Source: Flavobacterium sp. SCGC AAA160-P02 | GTDB taxonomy: Bacteria; Bacteroidota; Bacteroidia; Flavobacteriales; Flavobacteriaceae | Assembly: GCA_000383355.1 (NCBI GenBank) | Contig: KB911102.1 | Span: 49,080 to 113,079 of the forward strand | DNA length: 64,000 nt | Reading direction: 5' to 3' | Shown: piece by piece, positions 17,910 through 26,329 of the stretch | Numbering within the stretch: position 1 is the stretch's first letter | Layout: the number at the start of each line of letters is the position of its first letter | Translations under genes and position numbers: made by a program | The notes under the pieces: generated by a model | Seen by the model: only the letters and a program-made list of their open reading frames with translations | What the model was told of the DNA's origin: nothing | The model's database searches: none

Positions 17910-18917
17910 TTATTTAGCTGCTAACATAAACTCTTCAGCCTTGTTGACCATATTTTTACTTCCACAGATAAAGGGTGCGCGTTGGTGAAGTTCTGTTGGT
18001 TCTATATCTAAAATTCTAGTAAAACCGTCACTCGCTTTGCCGTTTGCTTGTTCAGCTAAAAAAGCCATTGGATTGCATTCGTATAATAACCGTAGTTTAC
18101 CATTGGAGTTTTTAGAACTTTTAGGGTACATATAGATTCCACCTTTTATCATATTTCTGTGAAAATCAGAAACCAATGATCCAATATACCTACTTGTATA
18201 AGGTCTATTCCCTTCCTCTTCTTGGCAATATTTTATGTAATTTTTAATTCCCTGCGGAAAATGAATATAATTCCCTTCATTTACAGAGTAGATTGTACCA
18301 TCTTTTGGAAATTGCATATTAGGATGCGATAGATAATAACTTCCTATAGCGGGGTTTAAGGTAAACCCGTTTACGCCATCTCCTGTGGTGTAAACTAACA
18401 TTGTAGAAGTTCCATAAACAATATAGCCAGCTGCAACTTGTTGATTTCCTTTCTGTAAGAAATCTTTTAACTGAACAGGGGTTCCAACAGGAGTGATGCG
18501 CCTGTAAATAGAAAAAATAGTACCAACAGAAACATTTACATCTATATTTGAAGAACCATCTAAAGGATCTATTAAGACAATGTATTTATTTTGATGATTC
18601 TCATCTTGGCTATTTATGGTGATAAAATCGTCTTCTTCTTCACTGGCAATTCCACAAACAATATTTCTATTGGTTAGAGTTTGTATAAATTTTTCATTGG
18701 CATATACATCTAGTTTTTGTTGATCTTCACCCTGTATATTGGTGTCACCTGCAGCTCCAATAATATCAACTAGTCCCGCTTTATTTACTTCATGATTAAC
18801 CACCTTTGCTGCCAAACGAATAGAGTTAATTAATCTAGATAATTCTCCAGAAGTATATTTAAAAGAAGATTGATTTTCAATAATAAATTCACCGAGGGTC
18901 TGATTTTTACTAGCCAT
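17910..18917 (-). CDS. fbp: Fructose-1,6-bisphosphatase class 1
   Basis: 335 residues. Class 1 FBPase landmarks are the metal-binding EEED stretch ([10 protein letters not shown]), [24 protein letters not shown], and the substrate-site blocks [24 protein letters not shown] and [17 protein letters not shown]. It removes the 1-phosphate of fructose-1,6-bisphosphate in gluconeogenesis, opposite in direction to the class II aldolase gene at 35790-36857. It is a single gene, 111 bases beyond the sodA start on the same strand. Confidence 0.96.
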   Translation of the reverse strand: MASKNQTLGEFIIENQSSFKYTSGELSRLINSIRLAAKVVNHEVNKAGLVDIIGAAGDTNIQGEDQQKLDVYANEKFIQTLTNRNIVCGIASEEEDDFITINSQDENHQNKYIVLIDPLDGSSNIDVNVSVGTIFSIYRRITPVGTPVQLKDFLQKGNQQVAAGYIVYGTSTMLVYTTGDGVNGFTLNPAIGSYYLSHPNMQFPKDGTIYSVNEGNYIHFPQGIKNYIKYCQEEEGNRPYTSRYIGSLVSDFHRNMIKGGIYMYPKSSKNSNGKLRLLYECNPMAFLAEQANGKASDGFTRILDIEPTELHQRAPFICGSKNMVNKAEEFMLAAK

Positions 18918-18938
18918 GAAAAGGTTTTAATTTTTATA

Positions 18939-18968
18939 CAAAGATGCTTATTTTTTACGGAACTACAA
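18939..18968 (-). promoter_or_regulatory. Possible fbp promoter
   Basis: Minus strand: TTG, 19-base spacer, CATCTTTG; one mismatch to TAnnTTTG, with good spacing. Confidence 0.45.
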
Positions 18969-19059
18969 CGATTTCGTAATTCATTTTATTAGGTAATATA
19001 CAAACGTTTTTAACATTTTTAAACAAATAGAATATAGCTGTATAAAACGGCTATATTTT

Positions 19060-19088
19060 TTGAACTGATTTCAAAAAAACTATCTTTG
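19060..19088 (+). promoter_or_regulatory. Promoter of the GNAT-aspartokinase pair
   Basis: TTG (19060-19062), 18-base spacer, TATCTTTG (19081-19088), 16 bases before the GNAT ATG. Confidence 0.6.
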
Positions 19089-19104
19089 ATGAAATTTTCA
19101 GAAA

Positions 19105-19578
19105 ATGAATTTTACCATAAGACTAGCAGAAAAAAAAGATATGCAATCTGTAATTGACCTTATTACAGAACTAGCAGTTTTTGAAAAAGAACCAGACGCC
19201 GTAGAAATTACAGTAGCAGATCTAGTGCGAGATGGTTTTTCTGAAAAACCTATGTTTCAAGTATTTGTTGCAGAACAAGACAATAAAATTATTGGAATCG
19301 CTTTGTTTTATGAACGATATTCTACTTGGAAAGGGCGTACAATTCATTTAGAAGATTTAATAGTTACAAAAAACAAGCAAAAAATTGGTGCCGGAAAAGC
19401 CTTGTACACTGCGGTCTTAAAATATGCCTATGATAACAATTTTAATAGAGTTGCGTGGGAAGTCATAGATTGGAATACCAACGCCATTGAATTTTATAAA
19501 AGCACTGGAGCAACCTATCTAAATAACTGGTCTGTTGTTCAAATGAATAAAGAAAACCTAGAAAAATTTATTCAATAA
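19105..19578 (+). CDS. GNAT N-acetyltransferase (diamine acetyltransferase-like)
   Basis: 157 residues. The GNAT fold is visible: RLAEKKDMQSVIDLITELAVFEKEPD at the N-terminus, the LEDLIVTKNKQKIGAGKALY acetyl-CoA loop (a variant of Q-x-x-G-x-G/A) and WNTNAIEFYKSTGATYLNNW at the end. This pattern resembles spermidine/spermine or thialysine acetyltransferases, but the substrate is an inference. It is 7 bases upstream of the aspartokinase gene on the same strand, so the two are almost certainly cotranscribed. Confidence 0.85.
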   Translation: MNFTIRLAEKKDMQSVIDLITELAVFEKEPDAVEITVADLVRDGFSEKPMFQVFVAEQDNKIIGIALFYERYSTWKGRTIHLEDLIVTKNKQKIGAGKALYTAVLKYAYDNNFNRVAWEVIDWNTNAIEFYKSTGATYLNNWSVVQMNKENLEKFIQ

Positions 19579-19585
19579 AATTAAT

Positions 19586-20842
19586 ATGAAAATTTTTAAA
19601 TTTGGTGGAGCCTCTATCAAAGACGCTTTAGGTGTTAAAAATATTGCTCATATCTTACATCAAGAAGGAGCGAGTAATTGCTTGTTGGTTATTTCTGCCA
19701 TGGGTAAAATGACCAATGCCTTCGAAAATATCGTAAATTCTTATGTTAATAATGATCAAGAAAAATTAACAGAATCTATAGATTTTACCATTAATTATCA
19801 CACAAAAATAATCAGTGATCTTTTTCAAGACGAACATGAGATACATCAAAATATAACCATACTATTTGGTGAAATGATTCATTTCTTGGCGAAAAATATA
19901 GCAAAAGAATATGATTATTTATATGATCAAATTGTTTGTTATGGAGAACTATTATCTACAACAATAGTTAGTGAGTATCTTACTGATATTGGGGTAACTA
20001 ATACATGGAAAGATGTAAGAAAACTGGTAATAACAGATGCTGTATACAGAGATGCTACCTTAAACTGGTTAGAAACAGAACAACTCATTAAAACACAGAT
20101 AGATTCTTCAAAATTAACAATAGTTCAAGGGTTTATCGGAGGTCATTCTAATGGAAATACAACCACTTTAGGAAGAGAAGGTTCAGATTATACAGCAGGT
20201 ATTTTTGCCTATTGCCTTGATGCCAAAAATGTAACCATATGGAAAGATGTTCTTGGAGTTTTAAATGCAGATCCAAGAGAATTTAAAGAGACGCAATTGC
20301 TCAATCATATTTCTTACGAAGAAACTATAGAAATGGCATTTTATGGAGCTTCAGTAATTCATCCAAAAACAATTAAGCCTATTCAAAACAAACAAATTCC
20401 TTTATATGTAAGATCGTTTAATGATCTTAATTCACCAGGCACCAAAGTTAGTAGCGGTATAACTATAGATCCCATAGTCCCTTGTTTTATTGTAAAGAAA
20501 AATCAGGTATTAATTTCTATTTCTACACGAGATTTCTCTTTTATGGTAGAAGATAATATTAGTGACATTTTTAAATTATTGCATACTTACCAATTAAGAG
20601 TTAATTTAATTCAGAATTCAGCCATTAGTTTTTCTGTTTGTGTAGATAATCGTTTCAATCACTTTGATCAATTTTATGATGAAATTAAATTGGTCTTTAA
20701 AGCATCTTTTATAAAAGGTGTTGATTTGTATACAGTAAGGCATTTCACAAACAACTCACTAAATAAAATCCATAATTTAGGAAGATCTATTTTATCTCAA
20801 ATAAATAAAAATACTGCACAAATTATAATTCAAAAAAAATAA
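19586..20842 (+). CDS. Aspartate kinase, monofunctional
   Basis: 418 residues of the amino-acid kinase family. It starts KIFKFGGASIKDA, with Ala in place of Thr in the usual KFGGTS. The nucleotide loop TTTLGREGSDYTA and the NADPREFKETQLL block are typical. The last 120 residues fit a regulatory ACT-like region, though weakly. It phosphorylates aspartate as the first step to lysine, threonine and methionine. It is the second gene of a GNAT-aspartokinase pair; the next gene has its own promoter-like box. No homoserine dehydrogenase part is fused. Confidence 0.88.
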   Translation: MKIFKFGGASIKDALGVKNIAHILHQEGASNCLLVISAMGKMTNAFENIVNSYVNNDQEKLTESIDFTINYHTKIISDLFQDEHEIHQNITILFGEMIHFLAKNIAKEYDYLYDQIVCYGELLSTTIVSEYLTDIGVTNTWKDVRKLVITDAVYRDATLNWLETEQLIKTQIDSSKLTIVQGFIGGHSNGNTTTLGREGSDYTAGIFAYCLDAKNVTIWKDVLGVLNADPREFKETQLLNHISYEETIEMAFYGASVIHPKTIKPIQNKQIPLYVRSFNDLNSPGTKVSSGITIDPIVPCFIVKKNQVLISISTRDFSFMVEDNISDIFKLLHTYQLRVNLIQNSAISFSVCVDNRFNHFDQFYDEIKLVFKASFIKGVDLYTVRHFTNNSLNKIHNLGRSILSQINKNTAQIIIQKK

Positions 20843-20867
20843 ATGAGCAGTATTTTATTTTTTTAGT

Positions 20868-20875
20868 TATGTTTG
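20868..20875 (+). promoter_or_regulatory. -7 box upstream of the OlsF-like gene
   Basis: TATGTTTG matches TAnnTTTG and ends 22 bases before the ATG at 20898. Confidence 0.45.
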
Positions 20876-20897
20876 TAGACACACGAAGTTTTCATTT

Positions 20898-22706
20898 ATG
20901 GAGTTAGTAACATCTAAAGAAATTGCTAAATTAATTGGTACTGATAAATTTGGTTTTATTGGAACTTTTGTTGGTTGGATTCTATTGAGGTTACTAAGAA
21001 TATCTAAGGTAAGTAAAATTTATCAAAAGCATAAAGATAAAAAAGACCTTCCTTTTTTAAATGGTATTTTAGATGAGTTTCAAATAGAGTTTGAAATCCC
21101 TGAAGAAGACTTAAAGAGGATTCCTAAAAGTGGTGCTTTTATTACAGTTTCAAATCATCCTTTGGGTGGCATAGATGGAATTCTTTTGTTAAAGCTGTTA
21201 CTAGAGCATAGGCCAGATTATAAAATAATTGCAAATTTTTTACTGCATAGAATTGCACCATTAAAACCTTATGTAATGCCTGTGAATCCGTTTGAGAATC
21301 ATAAGGATGCAAAATCTAGTCTTCTAGGGTTGAAAAGTTCACTGCAACATTTACAAGATGGAAGACCATTAGGTATTTTTCCAGCAGGTGAAGTTTCTAC
21401 TTATAGAGATGGTAAATTAATGGTAGATAAGCCCTGGGAATTAGGAGCTGTTAAATTAATTAAAAAAGCAGAGGTGCCAGTAATTCCAATTTATTTTCAC
21501 GCAAAAAATAGCTGGTTGTTTTATATACTATCAAAAATTAGTGACACCTTTAGAACAGCTAAATTACCATCAGAGTTATTGTCCCAAAAGAATAGAGTTA
21601 TAAAGGTAAGAATAGGGAAGCCCATCTCTGTAAAAGATCAACAAGAATACAAAGATATTAACTCTTTTTATGAATATCTCCGGAAGAAAACATATATGTT
21701 GGCAAACCCTTTTGAAAAAAAGACACAAAATATTCTGTCAACTCAAAATTTAAAAATTGCAATACCTCCAAAAAAAATTATATCTCAAAAGAATATTCAA
21801 GGATGTATTAAAGAAGTTGCTTCTTTAAGAAAAAATGGAAAAAGATTGCTGGAAAGCAAAAATTATGAAGTGTTTTTTGCCTCAGCAAAAGAAATTCCAA
21901 ATCTATTACAAGAGATTGGAAGACTCAGAGAAATTACTTTTAGAGATATTGGAGAAGGAACAAACAAAGCTATAGATATAGATAAGTTTGATAAGTATTA
22001 TCATCATTTATTCTTATGGGATCAGGAAGTTAAAGTACTTGTAGGTTCATATAGAATGGGGCTTGGAAAAGATATTTATAAGAAACATGGTATTGCTGGG
22101 TTTTATATTCAAACACTGTTTCGTTTAGAGCCTGAATTACATGGTATGATGGAACAAACCATAGAAATGGGTAGAGCTTTTATCATTAAAGAATACCAGC
22201 AAAAACCGATGCCGCTATTTTTACTGTGGAAAGGAATTGTTCATATTACACTTCGGTACCCAGAATACAAATATTTAATGGGTGGAGTAAGTATTAGCAA
22301 TCAATTTTCAGATTTTTCTAAATCGTTGATGATAGAATTTATGAAATCTCATTATTATGATCCTTATATCGCACAGTACATTCAGCCAAAAAAAGAATTC
22401 AAAGTAAAATTAAAAGATGCAGATAAAGATTTTGTATTTGATGCTGCTAAGGCAGATATGCAAAAGTTTGACAAAGTTATAGATGAAATAGAGCCTGGAG
22501 CACTTAGAATTCCAGTCTTAATAAAGAAATACGTAAAGCAAAATGCTAGATTAGTAGCCTTTAATGTAGACCCAAAGTTTAACAATGCTGTAGATGGATT
22601 GATGTATATTAAAGTTTCAGACATTCCGGAAAGTACTGTAAAACCTGTAATGGAAGAATTTCAAGCAGAATTAGAAAAAAAAGTAATGGAAGAATTTCAA
22701 AAGTAA
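20898..22706 (+). CDS. olsF: OlsF-like bifunctional acyltransferase (ornithine lipid synthesis)
   Basis: 602 residues in two halves. The N-terminal half (about 60-270) is a PlsC/LPLAT-type O-acyltransferase with catalytic H87 and D93 in SNHPLGGIDG and a FPAGEVST block in place of EGTR. The C-terminal half (about 300-520) is a GNAT-like N-acyltransferase of the OlsB/hemolysin type (LREITFRDIGEGTN; ELHGMMEQTIEMGRAF). This order matches OlsF, described in Serratia proteamaculans and Flavobacterium johnsoniae, which makes ornithine lipids from ornithine in two acylations. The His-Asp spacing is H-x5-D instead of the usual H-x4-D. Location should be the inner membrane face. The substrate is inferred by family. 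Confidence 0.8.
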   Translation: MELVTSKEIAKLIGTDKFGFIGTFVGWILLRLLRISKVSKIYQKHKDKKDLPFLNGILDEFQIEFEIPEEDLKRIPKSGAFITVSNHPLGGIDGILLLKLLLEHRPDYKIIANFLLHRIAPLKPYVMPVNPFENHKDAKSSLLGLKSSLQHLQDGRPLGIFPAGEVSTYRDGKLMVDKPWELGAVKLIKKAEVPVIPIYFHAKNSWLFYILSKISDTFRTAKLPSELLSQKNRVIKVRIGKPISVKDQQEYKDINSFYEYLRKKTYMLANPFEKKTQNILSTQNLKIAIPPKKIISQKNIQGCIKEVASLRKNGKRLLESKNYEVFFASAKEIPNLLQEIGRLREITFRDIGEGTNKAIDIDKFDKYYHHLFLWDQEVKVLVGSYRMGLGKDIYKKHGIAGFYIQTLFRLEPELHGMMEQTIEMGRAFIIKEYQQKPMPLFLLWKGIVHITLRYPEYKYLMGGVSISNQFSDFSKSLMIEFMKSHYYDPYIAQYIQPKKEFKVKLKDADKDFVFDAAKADMQKFDKVIDEIEPGALRIPVLIKKYVKQNARLVAFNVDPKFNNAVDGLMYIKVSDIPESTVKPVMEEFQAELEKKVMEEFQK

Positions 22707-22758
22707 TATCTTCTCTATTAATACACTACAAGCAACCTGAAATTGAACCCTTTAAACT

Positions 22759-22789
22759 TTGTAAGAATTAAGAAAAAGGCGTAATTTTG
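22759..22789 (+). promoter_or_regulatory. tig promoter
   Basis: TTG (22759-22761), 20-base spacer, TAATTTTG (22782-22789). A purine-rich AAAGAGGACA stretch precedes the ATG. Confidence 0.6.
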
Positions 22790-22820
22790 CACTCAATTTT
22801 TTAAGAATAAAAAGAGGACA

Positions 22821-24143
22821 ATGAATATTACAAAAGAAAATATTGACGCATTAAATGCAGTGATAAAAGTAGCTATTGTTGCCGATGATTATCGAGCAAA
22901 AGTTGATCAGATGTTATCAGATTATCGTAAAAAAGCAGATATTCCTGGTTTTAGAAAAGGTCATGTACCCATGGGAATGATTAAAAAGCAATACGAAAAA
23001 TCAATTATGATTGATGAAGTAAATAAGCTTTTACAAGATTCTTTGAACAAGTTTTTAACAGAAGAAAAAATAGATATTTTAGGAAACCCAATTCCTAAAA
23101 TTGAAAAAGATTTTTCTTGGGATAGCGAAGTATTCTCTTTTGATTTTGAATTAGGGTTAGCTCCTCAATTTGAAGTAGATCTAACATCTAAAAAGAAAGT
23201 AACTCAATATGTTATTTCTGCAGACGATGCTTTAATAGATAAAGAAGTAGAAAACTTACAATCTCGTTACGGAAAAATGTCAGCTGTTGATGTTATTAAA
23301 GACAAGACTAATGTTACTGGAACTTTTGTAAATGAAGAACAACAGATTGAGAATAAATCCACAATTAATCTTTCAGATTTAAAAGGAAAAGCAAATTTAA
23401 AAAAGTTTGTTGGAAATAAAGTAGGAGATGTTATTGAGTTAAAAACAAAAGGATTATTTTCTGATGATCATAAGTTAGAAGGAGCCTTAGGTCTTTCCAA
23501 TGATCAAATTCATGGATTAGATATTAAAGTATCTTTTACAATTGAGGAAACTACAGAAATTGAATTAGCTGATTTAGATCAAGAATTATTTGATAAATTG
23601 TTTACAGACGGAAGCGTTAAAACAGTTTCAGAATTAAGAAAAAAGATACAGGAAGATGCAGAAAAGCAATTTCAACAACAAGCAGATCAACAGTTATTAA
23701 ATTCAGTTACTGAATATTTAATAGATAATACAAGTTTTGATTTACCATCAGCATTTTTACAAAAATGGTTGGCAACTGCAGGTGAAAAAGAATTAACTCC
23801 TGAGCAAGCCGTTGAAGAATATAACAAATCTGAAAAAGGATTGCGGTATCAATTAATCCAAGAAAAAATCATAAAAGACAATGATATAAAGTTGGATTAT
23901 GAAGAGCTTAAAGAATACGCAAAAGGATTTATAAGAAGTCAAATGGCACAGTTTGGAAACATGAATCCAGAAGATGCTGAGCTAGACGATATTGCCAATA
24001 GAATCTTGACAAACCAAGAAGAAGCCAAAAAATTACAAGACCAATTGTTAAGTCAAAAACTAATGACTTTTTATAAAGAAAAAATGACTTTTAAGACAAA
24101 AAAAGTCACCTATGAAGGATTTATAAAAGAGGTCTATAAATAG
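22821..24143 (+). CDS. tig: Trigger factor
   Basis: 440 residues. The N-terminal ribosome-binding domain has KADIPGFRKGHVPMGMIKKQY, the conserved GFRxGxxP loop that docks on L23. The middle region (about 150-245) has diverged strongly from the usual FKBP-type PPIase, so prolyl isomerase activity is doubtful. The C-terminal helical chaperone domain follows (about 250-430). It is upstream of clpP and clpX as in many bacteria, but a strong terminator separates tig from clpP here. Confidence 0.93.
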   Translation: MNITKENIDALNAVIKVAIVADDYRAKVDQMLSDYRKKADIPGFRKGHVPMGMIKKQYEKSIMIDEVNKLLQDSLNKFLTEEKIDILGNPIPKIEKDFSWDSEVFSFDFELGLAPQFEVDLTSKKKVTQYVISADDALIDKEVENLQSRYGKMSAVDVIKDKTNVTGTFVNEEQQIENKSTINLSDLKGKANLKKFVGNKVGDVIELKTKGLFSDDHKLEGALGLSNDQIHGLDIKVSFTIEETTEIELADLDQELFDKLFTDGSVKTVSELRKKIQEDAEKQFQQQADQQLLNSVTEYLIDNTSFDLPSAFLQKWLATAGEKELTPEQAVEEYNKSEKGLRYQLIQEKIIKDNDIKLDYEELKEYAKGFIRSQMAQFGNMNPEDAELDDIANRILTNQEEAKKLQDQLLSQKLMTFYKEKMTFKTKKVTYEGFIKEVYK

Positions 24144-24164
24144 AATCCAACACAGATAAAAAAG

Positions 24165-24192
24165 AAAACTCCTCTTGCAAAAGAGGAGTTTT
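24165..24192 (+). terminator. Intrinsic terminator of tig
   Basis: Perfect 12-bp stem, arms 24165-24176 and 24181-24192, GCAA loop, followed by T residues. Confidence 0.9.
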
Positions 24193-24270
24193 TTTAGCGA
24201 TAGATAGTTTCAGAATTATTCATCAATAGTTCCTATCTTTACGTGTATAATTTTTTAAAAAATAAATCTA

Positions 24271-24930
24271 ATGGATTACGGAAGAGAATTCGAAAAATAC
24301 GCAACAAAACATCAAGGAATTAGTAGTACCTACTACAATCAGCTAATTACCAACATGACCCCGAATATTATTGAAGAACGTCAGTTAAACGCAGTATCTA
24401 TGGATGTTTTTTCTCGTTTAATGATGGATAGAATTATCTTTCTTGGAACAGGAATTAATGACCAAGTAGCCAATATTATTCAAGCTCAATTATTATTTTT
24501 AGAAAGTGTAGATTCATCAAAAGATATTTCTATATACATCAATTCACCTGGTGGAGGTGTTTATGCAGGTCTAGGTATTTATGATACAATGCAGTTTATA
24601 AAACCAGATGTAGCAACAATTTGTACAGGAATGGCAGCTTCTATGGGAGCAGTTTTAATGTGCGCTGGAGAAAAAGGCAAACGTTCTGCTTTACCACATT
24701 CTAGAGTAATGATTCATCAACCTTTAGGAGGTGCTCAAGGTCAGGCCTCAGACATAGAAATTACCGCACGTGAAATCATGAAATTAAAAGATGAATTGTA
24801 TCAAATTATTGCAAAACATTCTGGTCAAACTGTAGAGAAAGTACATGATGATTCTGATAGAGATTATTGGATGAAAGCCGATGAAGCAAAGGCATATGGT
24901 ATGATTGATGAAGTTTTAGTAAGAAAATAA
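24271..24930 (+). CDS. clpP: ATP-dependent Clp protease proteolytic subunit
   Basis: 219 residues. The serine-protease triad is S124 (GMAASMGA), H149 (VMIHQPLGG) and D198 (DRDYWM). The preceding [10 protein letters not shown] forms the oxyanion region. About 30 N-terminal residues precede the mature core and may include a short propeptide. It assembles as a tetradecamer with ClpX. clpX follows after 34 bases, a two-gene operon. A weak -7-like box TATCTTTA at 24234-24241 could serve as its promoter. Confidence 0.97.
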   Translation: MDYGREFEKYATKHQGISSTYYNQLITNMTPNIIEERQLNAVSMDVFSRLMMDRIIFLGTGINDQVANIIQAQLLFLESVDSSKDISIYINSPGGGVYAGLGIYDTMQFIKPDVATICTGMAASMGAVLMCAGEKGKRSALPHSRVMIHQPLGGAQGQASDIEITAREIMKLKDELYQIIAKHSGQTVEKVHDDSDRDYWMKADEAKAYGMIDEVLVRK

Positions 24931-24964
24931 CCAGAATGGGTATCATTTTAACACTAAAAAGGTA

Positions 24965-26200
24965 ATGGCAAAAGAAGAAAATTTAGAATGTTCATTTTGT
25001 GGTCGAAAAAAATCTGAAACAGATTTATTAATAGCAGGTACAGATGCACACATTTGTGACAAATGCATTGAACAGGCTCATGGTATAGTAGAAGAAGAAA
25101 TTTCAGAAGCTTCAACAGGAAGTTTAGACAAAGAAATTACTCTTAAGAAACCTCTAGAAATTAAAACCTTTTTAGATCAATATGTGATTGGCCAGGATGA
25201 AACAAAAAAAGCAATGTCTGTTGCTGTTTACAATCATTATAAGAGACTTAATCAGGTAATTGATGAAAATGAGGTTGAAATTGAAAAAAGTAATATTGTT
25301 TTAGTTGGCGAAACCGGAACAGGAAAAACATTAATAGCACGTAGTATCGCAAAAATGTTAAACGTTCCTTTTTCCATTGTAGATGCCACTGTACTAACCC
25401 AAGCAGGTTATGTTGGCGAAGATGTAGAAAGTATCTTAAGTAGATTGTTGCAAGCTGCAGATTACGATGTTGCAAAAGCACAAAGAGGAATAGTTTTCAT
25501 AGATGAAATAGATAAAATTGCTCGCAAAGGAGACAATCCATCCATTACAAGAGATGTTTCTGGAGAAGGTGTACAACAAGCATTATTAAAGTTATTAGAA
25601 GGCTCTGTAGTGAACGTTGCTCCAAAAGGAGGAAGAAAACATCCTGAGCAGAAATTTATAGAAATCAACACAAAAGATATCTTATTTATTGCTGGTGGTG
25701 CTTTTTCAGGAATTGATAAAATGATAAGTAAGCGCTTAAATATGCAAGCTGTAGGTTTTAGCGCCTCTATGGAAGAAGATAAAATTGATGAGGAAAATCT
25801 ATTGCAATATATCATTCCATCAGATTTAAAATCATTTGGTTTAATACCTGAAATCATAGGTCGCCTTCCGGTATTAAGTTATATGAACCCACTAGATGCA
25901 GCAACATTAAGAGCTATTTTAACCGAGCCTAAAAACTCTATTATAAAGCAATATGAAAAACTCTTTTCAATAGATGATGTAGTGTTTACTGTTGAGGAGG
26001 ATGCATTAAATTATATTGTAGGAAAAGCTGTTGAATATAAATTAGGCGCCAGGGGATTGCGCTCACTTTGTGAGGCTATTCTTACAGATGCCATGTTTGA
26101 ATTACCTAGTTCTGATGAAAAGCAACTTATTGTATCTAAGGATTATGCAGAACAAAAAATGACAAAAACTACATTAAAGAAATTAAGAGCAGCTTCTTAA
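24965..26200 (+). CDS. clpX: ATP-dependent Clp protease ATP-binding subunit
   Basis: 411 residues. The N-terminal zinc-binding domain is intact with C9, C12, C31 and C34. Then comes the AAA+ domain: Walker A GETGTGKT, pore-loop region GYVGED, Walker B IVFIDEIDK. Sensor 2 GARGLRS lies near the C-terminus. The IGF loop that docks on ClpP appears as VGF (MQAVGFSA). It unfolds tagged proteins and feeds them to ClpP. It is the second gene of clpP-clpX and is followed by a terminator. Confidence 0.97.
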   Translation: MAKEENLECSFCGRKKSETDLLIAGTDAHICDKCIEQAHGIVEEEISEASTGSLDKEITLKKPLEIKTFLDQYVIGQDETKKAMSVAVYNHYKRLNQVIDENEVEIEKSNIVLVGETGTGKTLIARSIAKMLNVPFSIVDATVLTQAGYVGEDVESILSRLLQAADYDVAKAQRGIVFIDEIDKIARKGDNPSITRDVSGEGVQQALLKLLEGSVVNVAPKGGRKHPEQKFIEINTKDILFIAGGAFSGIDKMISKRLNMQAVGFSASMEEDKIDEENLLQYIIPSDLKSFGLIPEIIGRLPVLSYMNPLDAATLRAILTEPKNSIIKQYEKLFSIDDVVFTVEEDALNYIVGKAVEYKLGARGLRSLCEAILTDAMFELPSSDEKQLIVSKDYAEQKMTKTTLKKLRAAS

Positions 26201-26223
26201 TACTTTTAGTAGATATGATAAAC

Positions 26224-26249
26224 ACCTCACTAGTAAAAATTAGTGAGGT
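26224..26249 (+). terminator. Intrinsic terminator of clpPX
   Basis: Perfect 9-bp stem, arms 26224-26232 and 26241-26249, 8-base loop, then a T run. Confidence 0.9.
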
Positions 26250-26295
26250 TTTTTAATTTAAAGACAATAACAAATCATTCGAAATATCTAATTAC

Positions 26296-26303
26296 TATAT
26301 TTG
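26296..26303 (+). promoter_or_regulatory. -7 box of dnaG
   Basis: TATATTTG, a full TAnnTTTG match, 26 bases before the dnaG ATG. No clear TTG upstream. Confidence 0.45.
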
Positions 26304-26329
26304 TTTTTCACTTTTCATGACTATTTTAA

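Noticed and set aside
19030..19060. AATATAGC/GCTATATT hairpin followed by T residues
   Set aside because: It lies between divergent genes, so it cannot end either; it is probably chance in AT-rich DNA or part of the promoter region.
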